From: Pelagibacterales bacterium SAG-MED43
GTDB taxonomy: Bacteria; Pseudomonadota; Alphaproteobacteria; Pelagibacterales; Pelagibacteraceae
Direction: 5' to 3'
DNA length: 49,125 bases
Assembly: GCA_014653535.1 (NCBI GenBank)
Contig: JACWEK010000005.1
Coordinates: forward strand, 1-49,125
Of this stretch, positions 17,852 through 27,064 are shown one piece after another (position 1 is the stretch's first letter; every line of letters starts with the position of its first letter). A program made the position numbers and the translations under genes. The notes below the pieces were generated by a model. The model saw nothing but the letters and a program-made list of their open reading frames with translations. It was not told where the DNA came from and did no database searches.

Positions 17852-20509
17852 ATCCTTTATTTTTTCTAGAGCTTCGTCAATTTTGTTTTTGTCTTGACCT
17901 CCAGCCTGAGCAAAATCTCTTCTTCCACCTCCACCTTTGCCGCCAACGATTTCCGATCCTAATTTAGCGAATTTAACTGCATCATATTTATTAATTAACT
18001 TTTCTGTTATACCAACAGCAAGCCCAACTTTATTGTCTATGCTTGCAAATACAACGACTATCCCTTCTCCTAGTTCTTTTTTTCCGCTATCAACTAATTT
18101 TCTTAAATCTTTAGGAGGTAAATCTTGAACTTTTTGAAATCTTACTTTTACACCATTTATTTTTTCATCATTAATAATATTTTTTGTTTTATCTTGGAGA
18201 ACAGAGCTGACACTTAATTTTTCAAGTTGTCGAGTAAGATTTTTTATTAGCTCTTTAAGATCTTTATTATCTATATTTGGTTCTCCCCCTAACTTAATTA
18301 TTTGTGATGATAATTCCTTTATATTTTCTTCATCCTTTTGAGTTGATAAATTTGATAATTGCTCTTTGTTTTTAATAAAATCCTCTAATTGCTTATCTCT
18401 TAATGCTTCAACTCTTCTAACACCTGCAGCAATAGAGGTCTGACTAATCGTTTTAAATTTACCAATATTTCCAGTATTTTGAACATGAGTTCCACCACAC
18501 AATTCTGTTGAAAAGTATGTTTCTTTATCTTTGCCCATTGAAACTACTCTTACTTCTTCTCCATATTTTTCACCAAAGAATGCTAAAGCACCCTTATCAA
18601 TTGCAGCTTTTGGTGTCATAATTCTCGTTGTAACTTCAGTATTTGCTTCAACATATTCGTTAACAAGTTTATCAATTTTCAATAATTCATCACTTGTAAT
18701 TGGTTTCATATGACTAAAATCAAATCTTAGTCTATCTGGTGCAACTAATGAACCTTTTTGCATCACATGTTTACCTAAAGTTCTTCTAAGAGATTCATGA
18801 AGTAAATGTGTTGCTGAATGATAAGCTTTAAGATTATTTCTTCTTTCAATATCGATTTTCATTTCTACTACATCTTTTATTTTCATTTCACCACTTTTAA
18901 TTGATCCATAATGTATAAATAAATCTCCAAGTTTTTTTTGTGTATCTTCAACTTCAAACACAGAGTTTCCTGAAACTATTGTGCCTTGGTCTCCAAGCTG
19001 GCCTCCCGACTCTCCATAGAACGGGGTTTGATTAGTTATAATGATGCCCTTTTCATTAGATGATAATTTTTTTACTTCTTTATTTTCTTTTAAAAGATTT
19101 AATATCACTCCCTCTGATTGATTAGACTCATAACCTAAAAATTCTGTGGGACCTATTTTATCTTTTACAGAAAACCAAATAGCTTCTTCGGAACTATCAC
19201 CAGAACCTTTCCAATTTTTTTTTGCCAATTCTTTACTTTTTTTCATTAAGTCATCAAATTTATTTTGATCAACTTTTAAAGATTTATTTTTCAGAATATC
19301 TTCAGTTAAATCTAGCGGAAAACCAAAAGTATCATATAGTTTAAACGCTACTTCACCTGGTAAAACTTTATCTATTTTAGAAATTTCTTCATTCAAAATT
19401 TTTATTCCTCTATCAAGTAAGACCAAAAATTTTTCTTCTTCCATTTTAAGAGTTTCTTTAATTAAAGATTCAGATCTTTTAAGTTCAGGATAATTTTCTG
19501 ACATTTCATTTTTAAGGGAGTCAAATATTTTATAAAAAATTGGTTCCTTGGATCCTAATAAATGGGAGTGTCTCATTCCTCTTCTCATTATTCTTCTGAG
19601 TACATACCCACGTCCTTCGTTTGATGGTAACACACCTTCTGCTAAAAGAAATGAGCTTGCTCTTAAGTGGTCAGCTATGACTCTAAAACTTGAAATATTA
19701 TTATCTACCTGATCAACCTTCGTTACATCTGATATAGAACTAATCAATTTTTTAAAATGATCAGTTTGATAATTATCATGTGTTCCTTGTAATAGTGCTG
19801 CAATTCTTTCTAAACCCATACCAGTATCAACAGATGGTTTTGGAAGATCTATTCTTTTATCTTTTGATACTTGCTCATATTGCATAAAAACTAAATTCCA
19901 AATCTCAATAAATCGATCTCCATCCTCATCTTTTGTACCTGGCAAACCTCCTTTTAAATAATCTCCATGGTCATAAAAAATTTCTGAACATGGTCCACAT
20001 GGACCCGTTTCTCCCATTGACCAAAAATTATCTGATGTAGAAATTCTTATTATCTTATCATCACTAAAACCCGCTATTTTCTTCCATAAATTGAATGCTT
20101 CATCATCTTCATGAAAAACTGTTACATAAAGTTTATTTTTATCTATTCCAAAATCTTTTGTAATTAAATCCCATGCATAATGAATTGCTCTTTCTTTGAA
20201 ATAATCACCAAAGGAAAAATTTCCTAACATCTCAAAAAATGTATGATGTCTTGGTGTATAACCAACATTTTCTAAATCATTATGTTTTCCTCCAGCTCTT
20301 ACACATTTTTGTGAAGTGGTTGCTCTTTGATAGTCTCTCTTTTCTAAACCTGTAAATACGTTTTTAAATTGAACCATGCCAGAATTTGCAAACATTAATG
20401 TTGGATCGTTATTTGGAACTAAATTACTAGACTCAACAATCTTATGATCGTTTTTCTCAAAATATTTTAAGAATGTTTCTCTTATTTGATTTAATGATTT
20501 CTGAGCCAT
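17843..20509 (-). CDS. alaS: Alanyl-tRNA synthetase
   Basis: Charges tRNA-Ala with alanine. The full-length 888-residue protein has the class II catalytic domain (motifs [13 protein letters not shown] and [30 protein letters not shown]), the tRNA-recognition helices, the editing domain with the zinc and catalytic set ([13 protein letters not shown] and [10 protein letters not shown]), and a C-terminal DHHA1 domain ending in the glycine-rich [16 protein letters not shown]. It is downstream of recA in the same direction; a strong hairpin separates them. Confidence 0.97.
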   Translation of the reverse strand: MAQKSLNQIRETFLKYFEKNDHKIVESSNLVPNNDPTLMFANSGMVQFKNVFTGLEKRDYQRATTSQKCVRAGGKHNDLENVGYTPRHHTFFEMLGNFSFGDYFKERAIHYAWDLITKDFGIDKNKLYVTVFHEDDEAFNLWKKIAGFSDDKIIRISTSDNFWSMGETGPCGPCSEIFYDHGDYLKGGLPGTKDEDGDRFIEIWNLVFMQYEQVSKDKRIDLPKPSVDTGMGLERIAALLQGTHDNYQTDHFKKLISSISDVTKVDQVDNNISSFRVIADHLRASSFLLAEGVLPSNEGRGYVLRRIMRRGMRHSHLLGSKEPIFYKIFDSLKNEMSENYPELKRSESLIKETLKMEEEKFLVLLDRGIKILNEEISKIDKVLPGEVAFKLYDTFGFPLDLTEDILKNKSLKVDQNKFDDLMKKSKELAKKNWKGSGDSSEEAIWFSVKDKIGPTEFLGYESNQSEGVILNLLKENKEVKKLSSNEKGIIITNQTPFYGESGGQLGDQGTIVSGNSVFEVEDTQKKLGDLFIHYGSIKSGEMKIKDVVEMKIDIERRNNLKAYHSATHLLHESLRRTLGKHVMQKGSLVAPDRLRFDFSHMKPITSDELLKIDKLVNEYVEANTEVTTRIMTPKAAIDKGALAFFGEKYGEEVRVVSMGKDKETYFSTELCGGTHVQNTGNIGKFKTISQTSIAAGVRRVEALRDKQLEDFIKNKEQLSNLSTQKDEENIKELSSQIIKLGGEPNIDNKDLKELIKNLTRQLEKLSVSSVLQDKTKNIINDEKINGVKVRFQKVQDLPPKDLRKLVDSGKKELGEGIVVVFASIDNKVGLAVGITEKLINKYDAVKFAKLGSEIVGGKGGGGRRDFAQAGGQDKNKIDEALEKIKDLI

Positions 20510-20560
20510 ATTTTTAAAATACAGCTTTTTTATTCTATGTCTAGATAACGATAAGGGGGT

Positions 20561-20585
20561 AAAGGCGCTTAAAATAAGCGCCTTT
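20561..20585 (-). terminator. Strong hairpin between recA and alaS
   Basis: An 11-bp perfect stem (20561-20571 with 20575-20585, core AAAGGCGCTT/AAGCGCCTTT) with a 3-base loop lies 25 bases after the recA stop. On the minus strand only a short TTTA follows, then a C-run, so the U-tract is poor. It may terminate recA transcription or protect its 3' end. The structure is symmetric and could act on either strand, but no plus-strand gene enters it. Confidence 0.65.
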
Positions 20586-20609
20586 ATAATTTAAAGATGA
20601 CCTTTAATT

Positions 20610-21758
20610 CTAGTTTTTTTTAGGAGGAGTATCTTCTTTTTCAGCTTCTTCTTTTTCAGCTACTTTCTTCTCTTTTTCAATTTTTTCAGGACTTAATGGA
20701 TTTCCTTCAATCTTTTTAGAAATCACACCAGCTTTTTCCCTAATTGCCATTTCAATTTCCGCAGCAACCTGTGGATTTTGAGTTAAATAGACTTTGGCAT
20801 TTTCTCTTCCTTGTCCAATTTTTTCTCCTTTATAGGCATACCATGCACCTGATTTTTCAATAATGTCGGCTTTAGCACCAAGGTCTACTAACTCACCCAT
20901 CTTGCTTATTCCTTTTCCATACATCAAATCAAACTCAACAACTTTAAATGGTGGTGCAACTTTATTTTTAACTACTTTCACTCTTGTAGAGTTACCAATA
21001 ATTTCATCTTTATCTTTGATGGCACCAATTCTTCTAATATCCATTCTTACAGATGAGTAAAACTTAAGTGCATTTCCACCTGATGTTGTTTCAGGACTTC
21101 CAAACATAACTCCAATTTTCATTCTAATTTGGTTAATGAAAATCATCATTGTGTTTGTGTTAGAAATTGAACCCGTTAACTTTCTTAAAGCCTGACTCAT
21201 TAATCTTGATTGAAGACCAACATGATGATCACCCATCTCACCTTCAATTTCAGCTCTTGGAGTTAACGCTGCAACAGAGTCAATTACGATTACTGAAATA
21301 GAGCCTGATTTTACTAACGTATCTGCTATTTCTAAGGCTTGCTCACCCGCATCTGGCTGAGAAATTAATAATTCTTCAGTATTAACACCTAATTTTTTTG
21401 CATAAACTGGATCTAAAGCATGTTCTGCATCTACAAATGCACAAATGCCACCAGCTTTTTGAGCTTCAGCAACAACCTGTAATGCTAATGTTGTTTTTCC
21501 AGATGACTCTGGACCATAAACTTCAACTATTCTTCCCTTGGGTAATCCACCTATTCCTAAAGCTAAATCTAAACTTAGAGATCCTGTAGATATCGACTCG
21601 ATATCCATAGCTCTTTTTTCACCAAGCTTCATAACTGAACCTTTTCCAAAATTGTCAGTTATTTGGCTGATCGCAGCATCTAATGCTTTGTTCTTTTCTT
21701 TAATATCTGTTTCTTGATCTTTAGTAGATTTAACTACTTTTAGGTTATTTTTCGTCAT
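20610..21758 (-). CDS. recA: Recombinase A
   Basis: Strand-exchange protein and co-protease for LexA/UmuD self-cleavage. The 382-residue length is slightly longer than average because of a charged Lys/Glu-rich tail ([20 protein letters not shown]). Walker [10 protein letters not shown], Walker [11 protein letters not shown], the L1/L2 DNA-binding regions ([14 protein letters not shown] and [20 protein letters not shown]) are all intact. AGAGG lies 6 bases before the ATG. A degenerate SOS-type site overlaps its predicted promoter, and umuDC with a perfect site lies about 4 kb away. Confidence 0.98.
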   Translation of the reverse strand: MTKNNLKVVKSTKDQETDIKEKNKALDAAISQITDNFGKGSVMKLGEKRAMDIESISTGSLSLDLALGIGGLPKGRIVEVYGPESSGKTTLALQVVAEAQKAGGICAFVDAEHALDPVYAKKLGVNTEELLISQPDAGEQALEIADTLVKSGSISVIVIDSVAALTPRAEIEGEMGDHHVGLQSRLMSQALRKLTGSISNTNTMMIFINQIRMKIGVMFGSPETTSGGNALKFYSSVRMDIRRIGAIKDKDEIIGNSTRVKVVKNKVAPPFKVVEFDLMYGKGISKMGELVDLGAKADIIEKSGAWYAYKGEKIGQGRENAKVYLTQNPQVAAEIEMAIREKAGVISKKIEGNPLSPEKIEKEKKVAEKEEAEKEDTPPKKN

Positions 21759-21804
21759 TTTTTACCTCTTTTTGTAATTTTTTTAACAATCGAATCATGG
21801 ATTA

Positions 21805-21832
21805 AATGTACACATTTTGTTCTCATTAGCAA
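21805..21832 (-). promoter_or_regulatory. recA promoter with degenerate SOS box
   Basis: On the minus strand TTGCTA (21827-21832) and TACATT (21805-21810) with a 16-base spacer form a promoter about 50 bases before the recA start. Between and over these elements lies GAAC-N7-GTAC (21808-21822). It differs by one base from the alphaproteobacterial LexA site GAAC-N7-GAAC and matches 11 of 15 bases of the umuD site, including GAACAAAA. A repressor bound here would cover the promoter. Confidence 0.55.
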
Positions 21833-21864
21833 GATCTATTTATTTTAAGCTTAAATTTGAATAT

Positions 21865-23160
21865 TTACTTAATTTTTAGGTATTCACTATGAAGTAAACC
21901 AATAGATTTGAGGAGATTAAATTGAGAAAGAATGAAGTTCCTCTCAGAATCTGCAAGAGAAATTTGAGCATTGAGAAGGAGTGAGTTGGATTGTATTATT
22001 TCCAAAGTTGTTCTGCCGACACCACTATTATATTCAGCAGAAATTCCTTCATTTGCAATTTCTGCAGCTCTTACTTGAGCCTGAACCGAATTCAATAAAC
22101 TTTTATTTGATTGATAATTTGACCAAGCACTAGCAACATTAGTTTGGTTTTGTTTTGTTACACTATCTAAAATTAATCTAGACCTTGTCTCTAAACTTGA
22201 GCTTTTATTAATTGAAGCTAAATTTTTACCACCTGAATAAAATGGCCAAATAACTGTTGCTGTAAGAGTATCTTTTTCTCTCTCGTCATATGTTGTACTT
22301 AGATCGTCAGTATATGATCTCTCTAAAGATAAATTTGCGCTAGGAGCTAGATCAGATTTAGCAATAGTTTTATCTTTCTGGGCTTGTTCATATTCTAGTT
22401 GTGCAATAATCAAATCTGGATTATTCTTTTTAGAAAGTTCAATAGCTGAAGTTAAACTATCTGGTAAAGGATATTCTCTTATCGATTTTTTATCTAAAGA
22501 TTTAGGATCATTAAGCAATCCAATAATATTTTCATAATTCAGCTTACTAGTTAATAAATCATTTTCAGCTTGAATTAATTTTGCTTGTGCCTCTGCTAAA
22601 GATGACTCAGATTGGGATACATCTGATAAAGTAATTTGCCCTCTTTCGACTCTAATTTGATCTGTTTCAACTTGTCTACTTAAGAGTTCAACATTGTCTC
22701 TATTAATATCTAATTTTTCATTAGCTAAAACTAATCCTGTGTATGCTTGAGCTGATTTAAATAAAATATCTTGTTCTTTTTTTATTAATTTTGCTTTTGC
22801 TAAATTTAAACCTATTTTACTTTTTGACAATTCTGCGCCTCTTCCAAAGTCAATTAAAGTTTGTGAAATAGAAATAGATTTTGTTAGTGGATCAACATCA
22901 TTAATCGATTCATCACCACCAGATCGATTGGTAAGTTTATTTGTGTCTTCTTGGCTTTTAGATCCTGATAATGTAACTGTTGGAAGATAATTACCTTGAG
23001 AAATTTTTAATTCTTGTTCTGAAATATTTAAATTTTCTCTTTCAGCATTTAGCTCAGAATTGTTTTTAAAAGCTTTTGATAATGCAGAAAAAAAACTCTC
23101 GGCATACAAGTTTGAAGAAACTAGAAAAGATCCTAATAATATTAATAAAATTTTTTTCAT
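21865..23160 (-). CDS. tolC: TolC-like outer-membrane efflux protein
   Basis: A 431-residue outer-membrane channel subunit for type I secretion or multidrug efflux. It has a signal peptide (MKKILLILLGSFLVSSNLYAES), the internally repeated long coiled-coil helices typical of the OEP family (for example NINRDNVELLSRQVETDQIR-like and SQSESSLAEAQAKLIQAEND-like heptads), and the STTYDER/ATVIWPFYSGG beta-barrel segment near residue 300. The start overlaps the stop of the glycerate-kinase-like gene (ATGA-type, 4 bases). No partner pump is in the window, so it is probably a shared exit duct. Confidence 0.9.
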   Translation of the reverse strand: MKKILLILLGSFLVSSNLYAESFFSALSKAFKNNSELNAERENLNISEQELKISQGNYLPTVTLSGSKSQEDTNKLTNRSGGDESINDVDPLTKSISISQTLIDFGRGAELSKSKIGLNLAKAKLIKKEQDILFKSAQAYTGLVLANEKLDINRDNVELLSRQVETDQIRVERGQITLSDVSQSESSLAEAQAKLIQAENDLLTSKLNYENIIGLLNDPKSLDKKSIREYPLPDSLTSAIELSKKNNPDLIIAQLEYEQAQKDKTIAKSDLAPSANLSLERSYTDDLSTTYDEREKDTLTATVIWPFYSGGKNLASINKSSSLETRSRLILDSVTKQNQTNVASAWSNYQSNKSLLNSVQAQVRAAEIANEGISAEYNSGVGRTTLEIIQSNSLLLNAQISLADSERNFILSQFNLLKSIGLLHSEYLKIK

Positions 23161-24086
23161 CTATTTTTATATACTGCACTTTTAATTTGATGGTTACTGT
23201 TTAAATTAATTATTATTGATGCATATTGTGGCATATTCTTAAACATGTTTTGTGTAATTCTTTGATAAGTTTGCATAAAACTTAAAACATCCTCTTTATT
23301 CATAATCTTAAGTTTTGAATTTTTTTTACTATTTAATAAAAGCTTCCTCTCTTGTTTTAATCTCCATTTTTGAAGCAAATTAAAGTTTTTAGCTTTTAAA
23401 TAGATCAAACAACTTAATTGTGAATATAAGTTTTTGTATTTTGATTTCAATTGTTGGTTTACATATTTTCTCCAAATCTTTTTTTTATCTTTATTTTTTT
23501 CCATTAAATTTATTGTTTTATTTAATGTATTATTTTTCTCTGGTTTCGCACCAACACACCACCCTTCAAATATAATAACATCTGGTCTATTTTTTAAATT
23601 ATACCAGTATTTTTTATTAGATCTGTCATCAACGGCTTTATTGAACTTTGGTAATTTAAGTCTTTTAAACTTTTTACTTTTTACTTTTTTAAAAAAATCT
23701 AACATCATTTTAGTATCATGTGTTCCCGGAACTCCCCTAGTTAAAAGCATAGGGTGTACTCTTTTCGATAATCTTATTCTTTCTTTTCTTGTTTTATAAA
23801 AATCATCAATAGAAATTCTAAAAACTTTCAACTTAAAATAATTTGATAATATTATCTTGATTAAGGAGCTTGATGTCGTTTTGCCAGTACCTTGCCCGCC
23901 TGCTAAACCAACAAAATAGGGGTTTTGCTTATCTGCTTTACTATTTATCCAAAAACATAGTGGAATTAAAAAAGATTTAATCATTTTTTCTTTATTTTTA
24001 AATTTATCAGCTTTTGTTTCTTGTGACTTTATAAACTTTAAACAATCCTTTTTCACTTTATCAAAGCATAAACTAAATTGTTTCAT
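23157..24086 (-). CDS. P-loop kinase resembling D-glycerate 3-kinase
   Basis: A 309-residue cytosolic P-loop kinase. Walker A is GGQGTGKTTSS near residues 63-73, then FRISIDDFYKTRKERIRLSK with the conserved Asp pair, and HPMLLTRGVPGTHDTKMM, a segment characteristic of the glycerate 3-kinase (GLYK)/YggC-like group. Later PDVIIFEGWCVG carries the Walker-B-like strand. The expected reaction is ATP + D-glycerate giving 3-phosphoglycerate, feeding glycolate or glycerate carbon into central metabolism. Very Lys- and Asn-rich. It lies 5 bases after the GFA gene and overlaps tolC by 4 bases. Confidence 0.75.
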   Translation of the reverse strand: MKQFSLCFDKVKKDCLKFIKSQETKADKFKNKEKMIKSFLIPLCFWINSKADKQNPYFVGLAGGQGTGKTTSSSLIKIILSNYFKLKVFRISIDDFYKTRKERIRLSKRVHPMLLTRGVPGTHDTKMMLDFFKKVKSKKFKRLKLPKFNKAVDDRSNKKYWYNLKNRPDVIIFEGWCVGAKPEKNNTLNKTINLMEKNKDKKKIWRKYVNQQLKSKYKNLYSQLSCLIYLKAKNFNLLQKWRLKQERKLLLNSKKNSKLKIMNKEDVLSFMQTYQRITQNMFKNMPQYASIIINLNSNHQIKSAVYKNR

Positions 24087-24091
24087 GTAAA

Positions 24092-24454
24092 TTATTTTTT
24101 ATCTAATGGATGATTTTGACCATCATTTACTAGAACATCTTTCATGTCAAAAGTATTTATTTCATCAACACACCCAACATTAAATCCTGTCATAGCTGGA
24201 TTAATTCTTGGATTGTGATGAGTATAAATTCCACAATCAGAACAGAAGTAATGTTTGGCAACTTTTGTATGAAATTGATAAAGTTTTAATTTATCTTCAC
24301 CCTTAACAATTTTAAAATCCTCATTTTTTACCATCGACATAATTGCTCCTTTCCTTTTACAAATAGAACAATTACATTTAATTACTTTAGCTAAATCTCC
24401 ATCTAAATTTATTTCTGCTTCAACAGCTCCACAATGACAAATGAGTTTTTTCAT
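24092..24454 (-). CDS. GFA/CENP-V family zinc protein
   Basis: A small (120-residue) protein of the GFA (glutathione-dependent formaldehyde-activating, CENP-V) fold. The zinc-binding cysteines are in place: CHCGAVEAEI (6-15), CNCSIC (28-33) and CSDCGIYTHHNPR (72-84). Such proteins are small beta-sandwich zinc proteins with mostly unknown reactions; few truly act in formaldehyde metabolism. It overlaps the lyase-like gene by 4 bases and precedes the glycerate-kinase-like gene. Confidence 0.85.
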   Translation of the reverse strand: MKKLICHCGAVEAEINLDGDLAKVIKCNCSICKRKGAIMSMVKNEDFKIVKGEDKLKLYQFHTKVAKHYFCSDCGIYTHHNPRINPAMTGFNVGCVDEINTFDMKDVLVNDGQNHPLDKK

Positions 24455-25236
24455 TTTAAATTTCCAATTACCTTTTCTTTTGTTTTTCCAGTTCTTACCT
24501 CATCGAAGTATACTACTTGGGTAGGAACTTCTTTTACTTTATAATAACTTTTATACTTACTTATCCAAGATCTGTAAATTCCAAACTTATAATATGTTTT
24601 AACACCTTTTGATTTTGTTTGTCCCTTGTAGTCATAAGCCAATTTATTATTTACCCAAATTTTAAAAAAACCATCCTCTTCATGAGTCCAATTTACATTA
24701 ACCATAACATCATTCCACTTTCCCAACATTTCTTGTTTAGATAAAATATTTCTTTTTTCAGAAGTAAAGCCCTTAACATAATTTTCAATCCAATAACCAC
24801 CTGGTCCATTTTTAAACATCCAAATTACATGTTTTTTTTCTTGGTGAAATTGTCCTAACATTGTTGAAACAGGATAAACATTTATAAAATCCTCAGGAAG
24901 ATATATTGACCATGCATACCACCTTTCTCCTTTACTAACTCTGTATTTTGCACTTAGTTCATGTCTTTCTCTATCTTTCTTACAATCATTCCACCCTCCA
25001 TCCTTGTCTTTTCCACAATCTCCAGATCTAATTTCAAACCTTATTGATTTTTCTCCAGCACGTACTGGATGGCCATCTTTTTTATCAACAACTTGCATTC
25101 CATATTTTTTATAATAATTGCCAGTTAAACTTTTTTTAAAATTACTTCCTGACACAACATCGTTTGATAGTTTTGCTGTAAAAGCCGTGTTGCAATAAAA
25201 AAGGATTACTAAAATAATTGTTAAAATTTTTTTCAT
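24451..25236 (-). CDS. Secreted polysaccharide-lyase-like protein
   Basis: A 261-residue exported protein with a signal peptide (MKKILTIILVILFYCNTAFTA). The region from about residue 40 fits the heparin/glucuronan lyase-like jelly-roll family (Pfam Polysacc_lyase): SIRFEIRSGDCG, RHELSAKYRVSKGERWYAWS, the LGQFHQEK strand, and the C-terminal YYKFGIYRSW with VVYFDEVRTG. These families cleave uronic-acid polysaccharides by beta-elimination or merely bind them. Cysteines near residue 74-85 may form a disulfide. Target glycan unknown. Divergent from umuD across 162 bases. Confidence 0.75.
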   Translation of the reverse strand: MKKILTIILVILFYCNTAFTAKLSNDVVSGSNFKKSLTGNYYKKYGMQVVDKKDGHPVRAGEKSIRFEIRSGDCGKDKDGGWNDCKKDRERHELSAKYRVSKGERWYAWSIYLPEDFINVYPVSTMLGQFHQEKKHVIWMFKNGPGGYWIENYVKGFTSEKRNILSKQEMLGKWNDVMVNVNWTHEEDGFFKIWVNNKLAYDYKGQTKSKGVKTYYKFGIYRSWISKYKSYYKVKEVPTQVVYFDEVRTGKTKEKVIGNLK

Positions 25237-25292
25237 TCTGCTATAATTAAACTATCTCTGGTTGAAGTTATCCACAAGGATACAAAATGTGG

Positions 25293-25327
25293 TTTTGATG
25301 TTCACGTTTTGATTCACTTTTGATTCA
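25293..25327. repeat. Three iteron-like repeats upstream of umuD
   Basis: TTTTGATTCA occurs twice as an exact direct repeat (25307-25316 and 25318-25327, 11-base step), and a variant TTTTGATGTTCA lies just before (25293-25304). The near-helical-turn spacing within a divergent promoter region suggests a protein-binding array. No known consensus is matched. Confidence 0.45.
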
Positions 25328-25351
25328 GTTACAGACTCAAAATACAACCTA

Positions 25352-25398
25352 TTGCGTGCATTGTATAAATGTTCTATAAATAAGAACAAAACAAGAAC
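25352..25398 (+). promoter_or_regulatory. umuD promoter and perfect alphaproteobacterial SOS box
   Basis: TTGCGT (25352-25357) and TATAAA (25375-25380) are spaced by 17 bases. Immediately downstream, GAAC-AAAACAA-GAAC (25384-25398) is an exact GAAC-N7-GAAC LexA site, and its last base touches the umuD ATG at 25399. An additional inverted repeat TGTTCT-N7-AGAACA begins at 25370 and overlaps the -10. The predicted start site is near 25387, leaving a leader of roughly 12 bases with no Shine-Dalgarno. Confidence 0.75.
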
Positions 25399-25794
25399 AT
25401 GAAACTAACTATCCCATATTATCTACATAAAGCTGGTGCTGGTTTTCCATCACCTGCCACTGATTATATCGAAGAAGATATCGATCTCAACATACATTTG
25501 ATTAGAAACGTTCCAGCTACTTTTATTATCAGAGTTCAAGGTAAATCCATGGTGGATGTTGGAATTAATGATGGAGATTTATTAGTTGTCGATAAAAGCT
25601 TGAAACCAAAAAATTTTTCAACAGTGATTGCAAATGTTCATGATGAGCTTGTAGTAAAAACTTTAGTTCAAGAAAGAGATAAGAAATTCCTAACATCAGG
25701 TTCTAAAGAGTTTTCTAATAGAATTTTAATTAATGAAGAACAAGATATTTTTATTTGGGGGGTTGTGACTTATGTTATCCATTCAACGTACTAA
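25399..25794 (+). CDS. umuD: UmuD-like S24 peptidase, DNA polymerase V accessory subunit
   Basis: A 131-residue SOS mutagenesis protein that self-cleaves with RecA help and then joins UmuC. The N-terminal cleavage site is AGAGFPSPATDY with scissile Ala14-Gly15 (E. coli UmuD has Cys-Gly). The catalytic dyad is Ser50 in VQGKSMVD and Lys87 in LVVKTL. It lacks a DNA-binding domain, so it is UmuD rather than LexA. The ATG at 25399 gives the family's normal N-terminus. Its end overlaps umuC by 23 bases, ensuring co-translation. SOS control is supported by the box directly before the start. Confidence 0.93.
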   Translation: MKLTIPYYLHKAGAGFPSPATDYIEEDIDLNIHLIRNVPATFIIRVQGKSMVDVGINDGDLLVVDKSLKPKNFSTVIANVHDELVVKTLVQERDKKFLTSGSKEFSNRILINEEQDIFIWGVVTYVIHSTY

Positions 25795-27049
25795 AAAATT
25801 AGCTTTAATTGATTGCAATTCTTTTTATGTCTCTTGTGAAAGACTATTCAATCCTAGAATAAGAAGAAGACCCGTTGTTGTTTTATCAAACAATGATGGG
25901 TGTATTATATCAAGATCTAACGAAGCAAAAGCTTTGGGAATTAAGATGGGTGAACCTTACTTTAAAGCTAAAGATATCATTATCAAAAATAAAGTTGAAG
26001 TCTTTTCATCAAATTATTCTTTATATGGAGACTTATCCAGAAGAGTAATGAGAACACTTAAAAGATTTAATTCAGAAATAGAAGTTTATTCAATTGATGA
26101 GGCATTTTTAGATTTATCAAATTTTCCTGATAGCGAAGTGGAAAAAGTTGGAAAAGAAATTAGAGAAACAATTTTGCAATGGACTGGGATCCCAACTAGT
26201 ATTGGCATTGCTAAAACAAAAACTTTAAGCAAAATCGCAAATCATATTGCAAAGAAAAAACAATCGGGTGTTACCAGTTTAATTGGAATAGAAAATTTAG
26301 ATCCTATTTTAGAAAAAGTAGAAATCAATGATGTATGGGGTGTTGGTAGACAGCTTACTAAATTTTATCAAAAAAATGGAATTTACAATGCTAAACAACT
26401 TAAAAATAAATCAAATACTTGGATTAAAAAATCTTCTAATGTTTTAGGTTCAAGAACTGCAATGGAACTTAGAGGTATCCCTTGTATTAATTTAGAAACA
26501 ACACAAGCTAAGAGAAAAAGTTGCGTTGTCTCGAGATCGTTTGGAAAAAGAATTGAAAAGTTTCAAGAATTAAAAGAAGCTGTTGCAAATTATTGTTTAA
26601 ATGCATCTGAAAAAATAAGATCAGAGTGTTTAGTTGCTAAAGCAATTACTGTATTTGTTAGAACTAGTCCTTTTCAAAGAAATTATGGTTACTATTCAAA
26701 TGCAAAGACAATTGATTTTCCAATTGCAACAAACAACAGTATTGAAACTGTTAAGACTGCTGTTTCTATTTTGGAAAAGATTTTTAAAAATGGTTATCAA
26801 TATCAAAAAGCAGGTGTCATGCTAACAGGATTACGTAACGATGATGGTAGAAAAAATTTATTTTCATCTGAAAAAGATGAAAAGATAAATAGTTTAATGC
26901 AATCAATTGATAATACCAATTATAAATATGGTAGATCTACTTTAAGTCTTGCAAGTGCAGGTGTTCAAAAAAAATGGAATATGCGAAGACAATATTCTTC
27001 TAAAATAGATACTGCTGATTTTTATTCCTTACCAAGAATAAAAATTTAA
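25772..27049 (+). CDS. umuC: DNA polymerase V catalytic subunit
   Basis: A Y-family error-prone polymerase (425 residues) for translesion synthesis. Metal-binding Asp14 is in LIDCNSFYVSCER, and Asp109-Glu110 in YSIDEAFLD. GIPTSIGIAKTKTLSKIANH is the palm/thumb signature, and the helix-hairpin-helix segment starts WGVGRQLTKF. The C-terminal part (NLFSSEKDEKINSLMQSIDN onward, ending in the KWNMRRQYSS motif) is the UmuC-specific DUF4113-type extension, separating it from DinB. Reading starts inside umuD with a 23-base overlap. Confidence 0.95.
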   Translation: MLSIQRTKKLALIDCNSFYVSCERLFNPRIRRRPVVVLSNNDGCIISRSNEAKALGIKMGEPYFKAKDIIIKNKVEVFSSNYSLYGDLSRRVMRTLKRFNSEIEVYSIDEAFLDLSNFPDSEVEKVGKEIRETILQWTGIPTSIGIAKTKTLSKIANHIAKKKQSGVTSLIGIENLDPILEKVEINDVWGVGRQLTKFYQKNGIYNAKQLKNKSNTWIKKSSNVLGSRTAMELRGIPCINLETTQAKRKSCVVSRSFGKRIEKFQELKEAVANYCLNASEKIRSECLVAKAITVFVRTSPFQRNYGYYSNAKTIDFPIATNNSIETVKTAVSILEKIFKNGYQYQKAGVMLTGLRNDDGRKNLFSSEKDEKINSLMQSIDNTNYKYGRSTLSLASAGVQKKWNMRRQYSSKIDTADFYSLPRIKI

Positions 27050-27064
27050 ACTTAAGGAATTACT

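Noticed and set aside
25300..25314. Second SOS box (GTTC-N7-GATT) upstream of umuD
   Set aside because: The second half-site does not match GTTC, and the bases are better explained by the TTTTGATTCA repeats.
25399..25794. LexA repressor
   Set aside because: The protein has only the S24 self-cleavage domain, begins just before the cleavage site and sits ahead of umuC, so it is UmuD.
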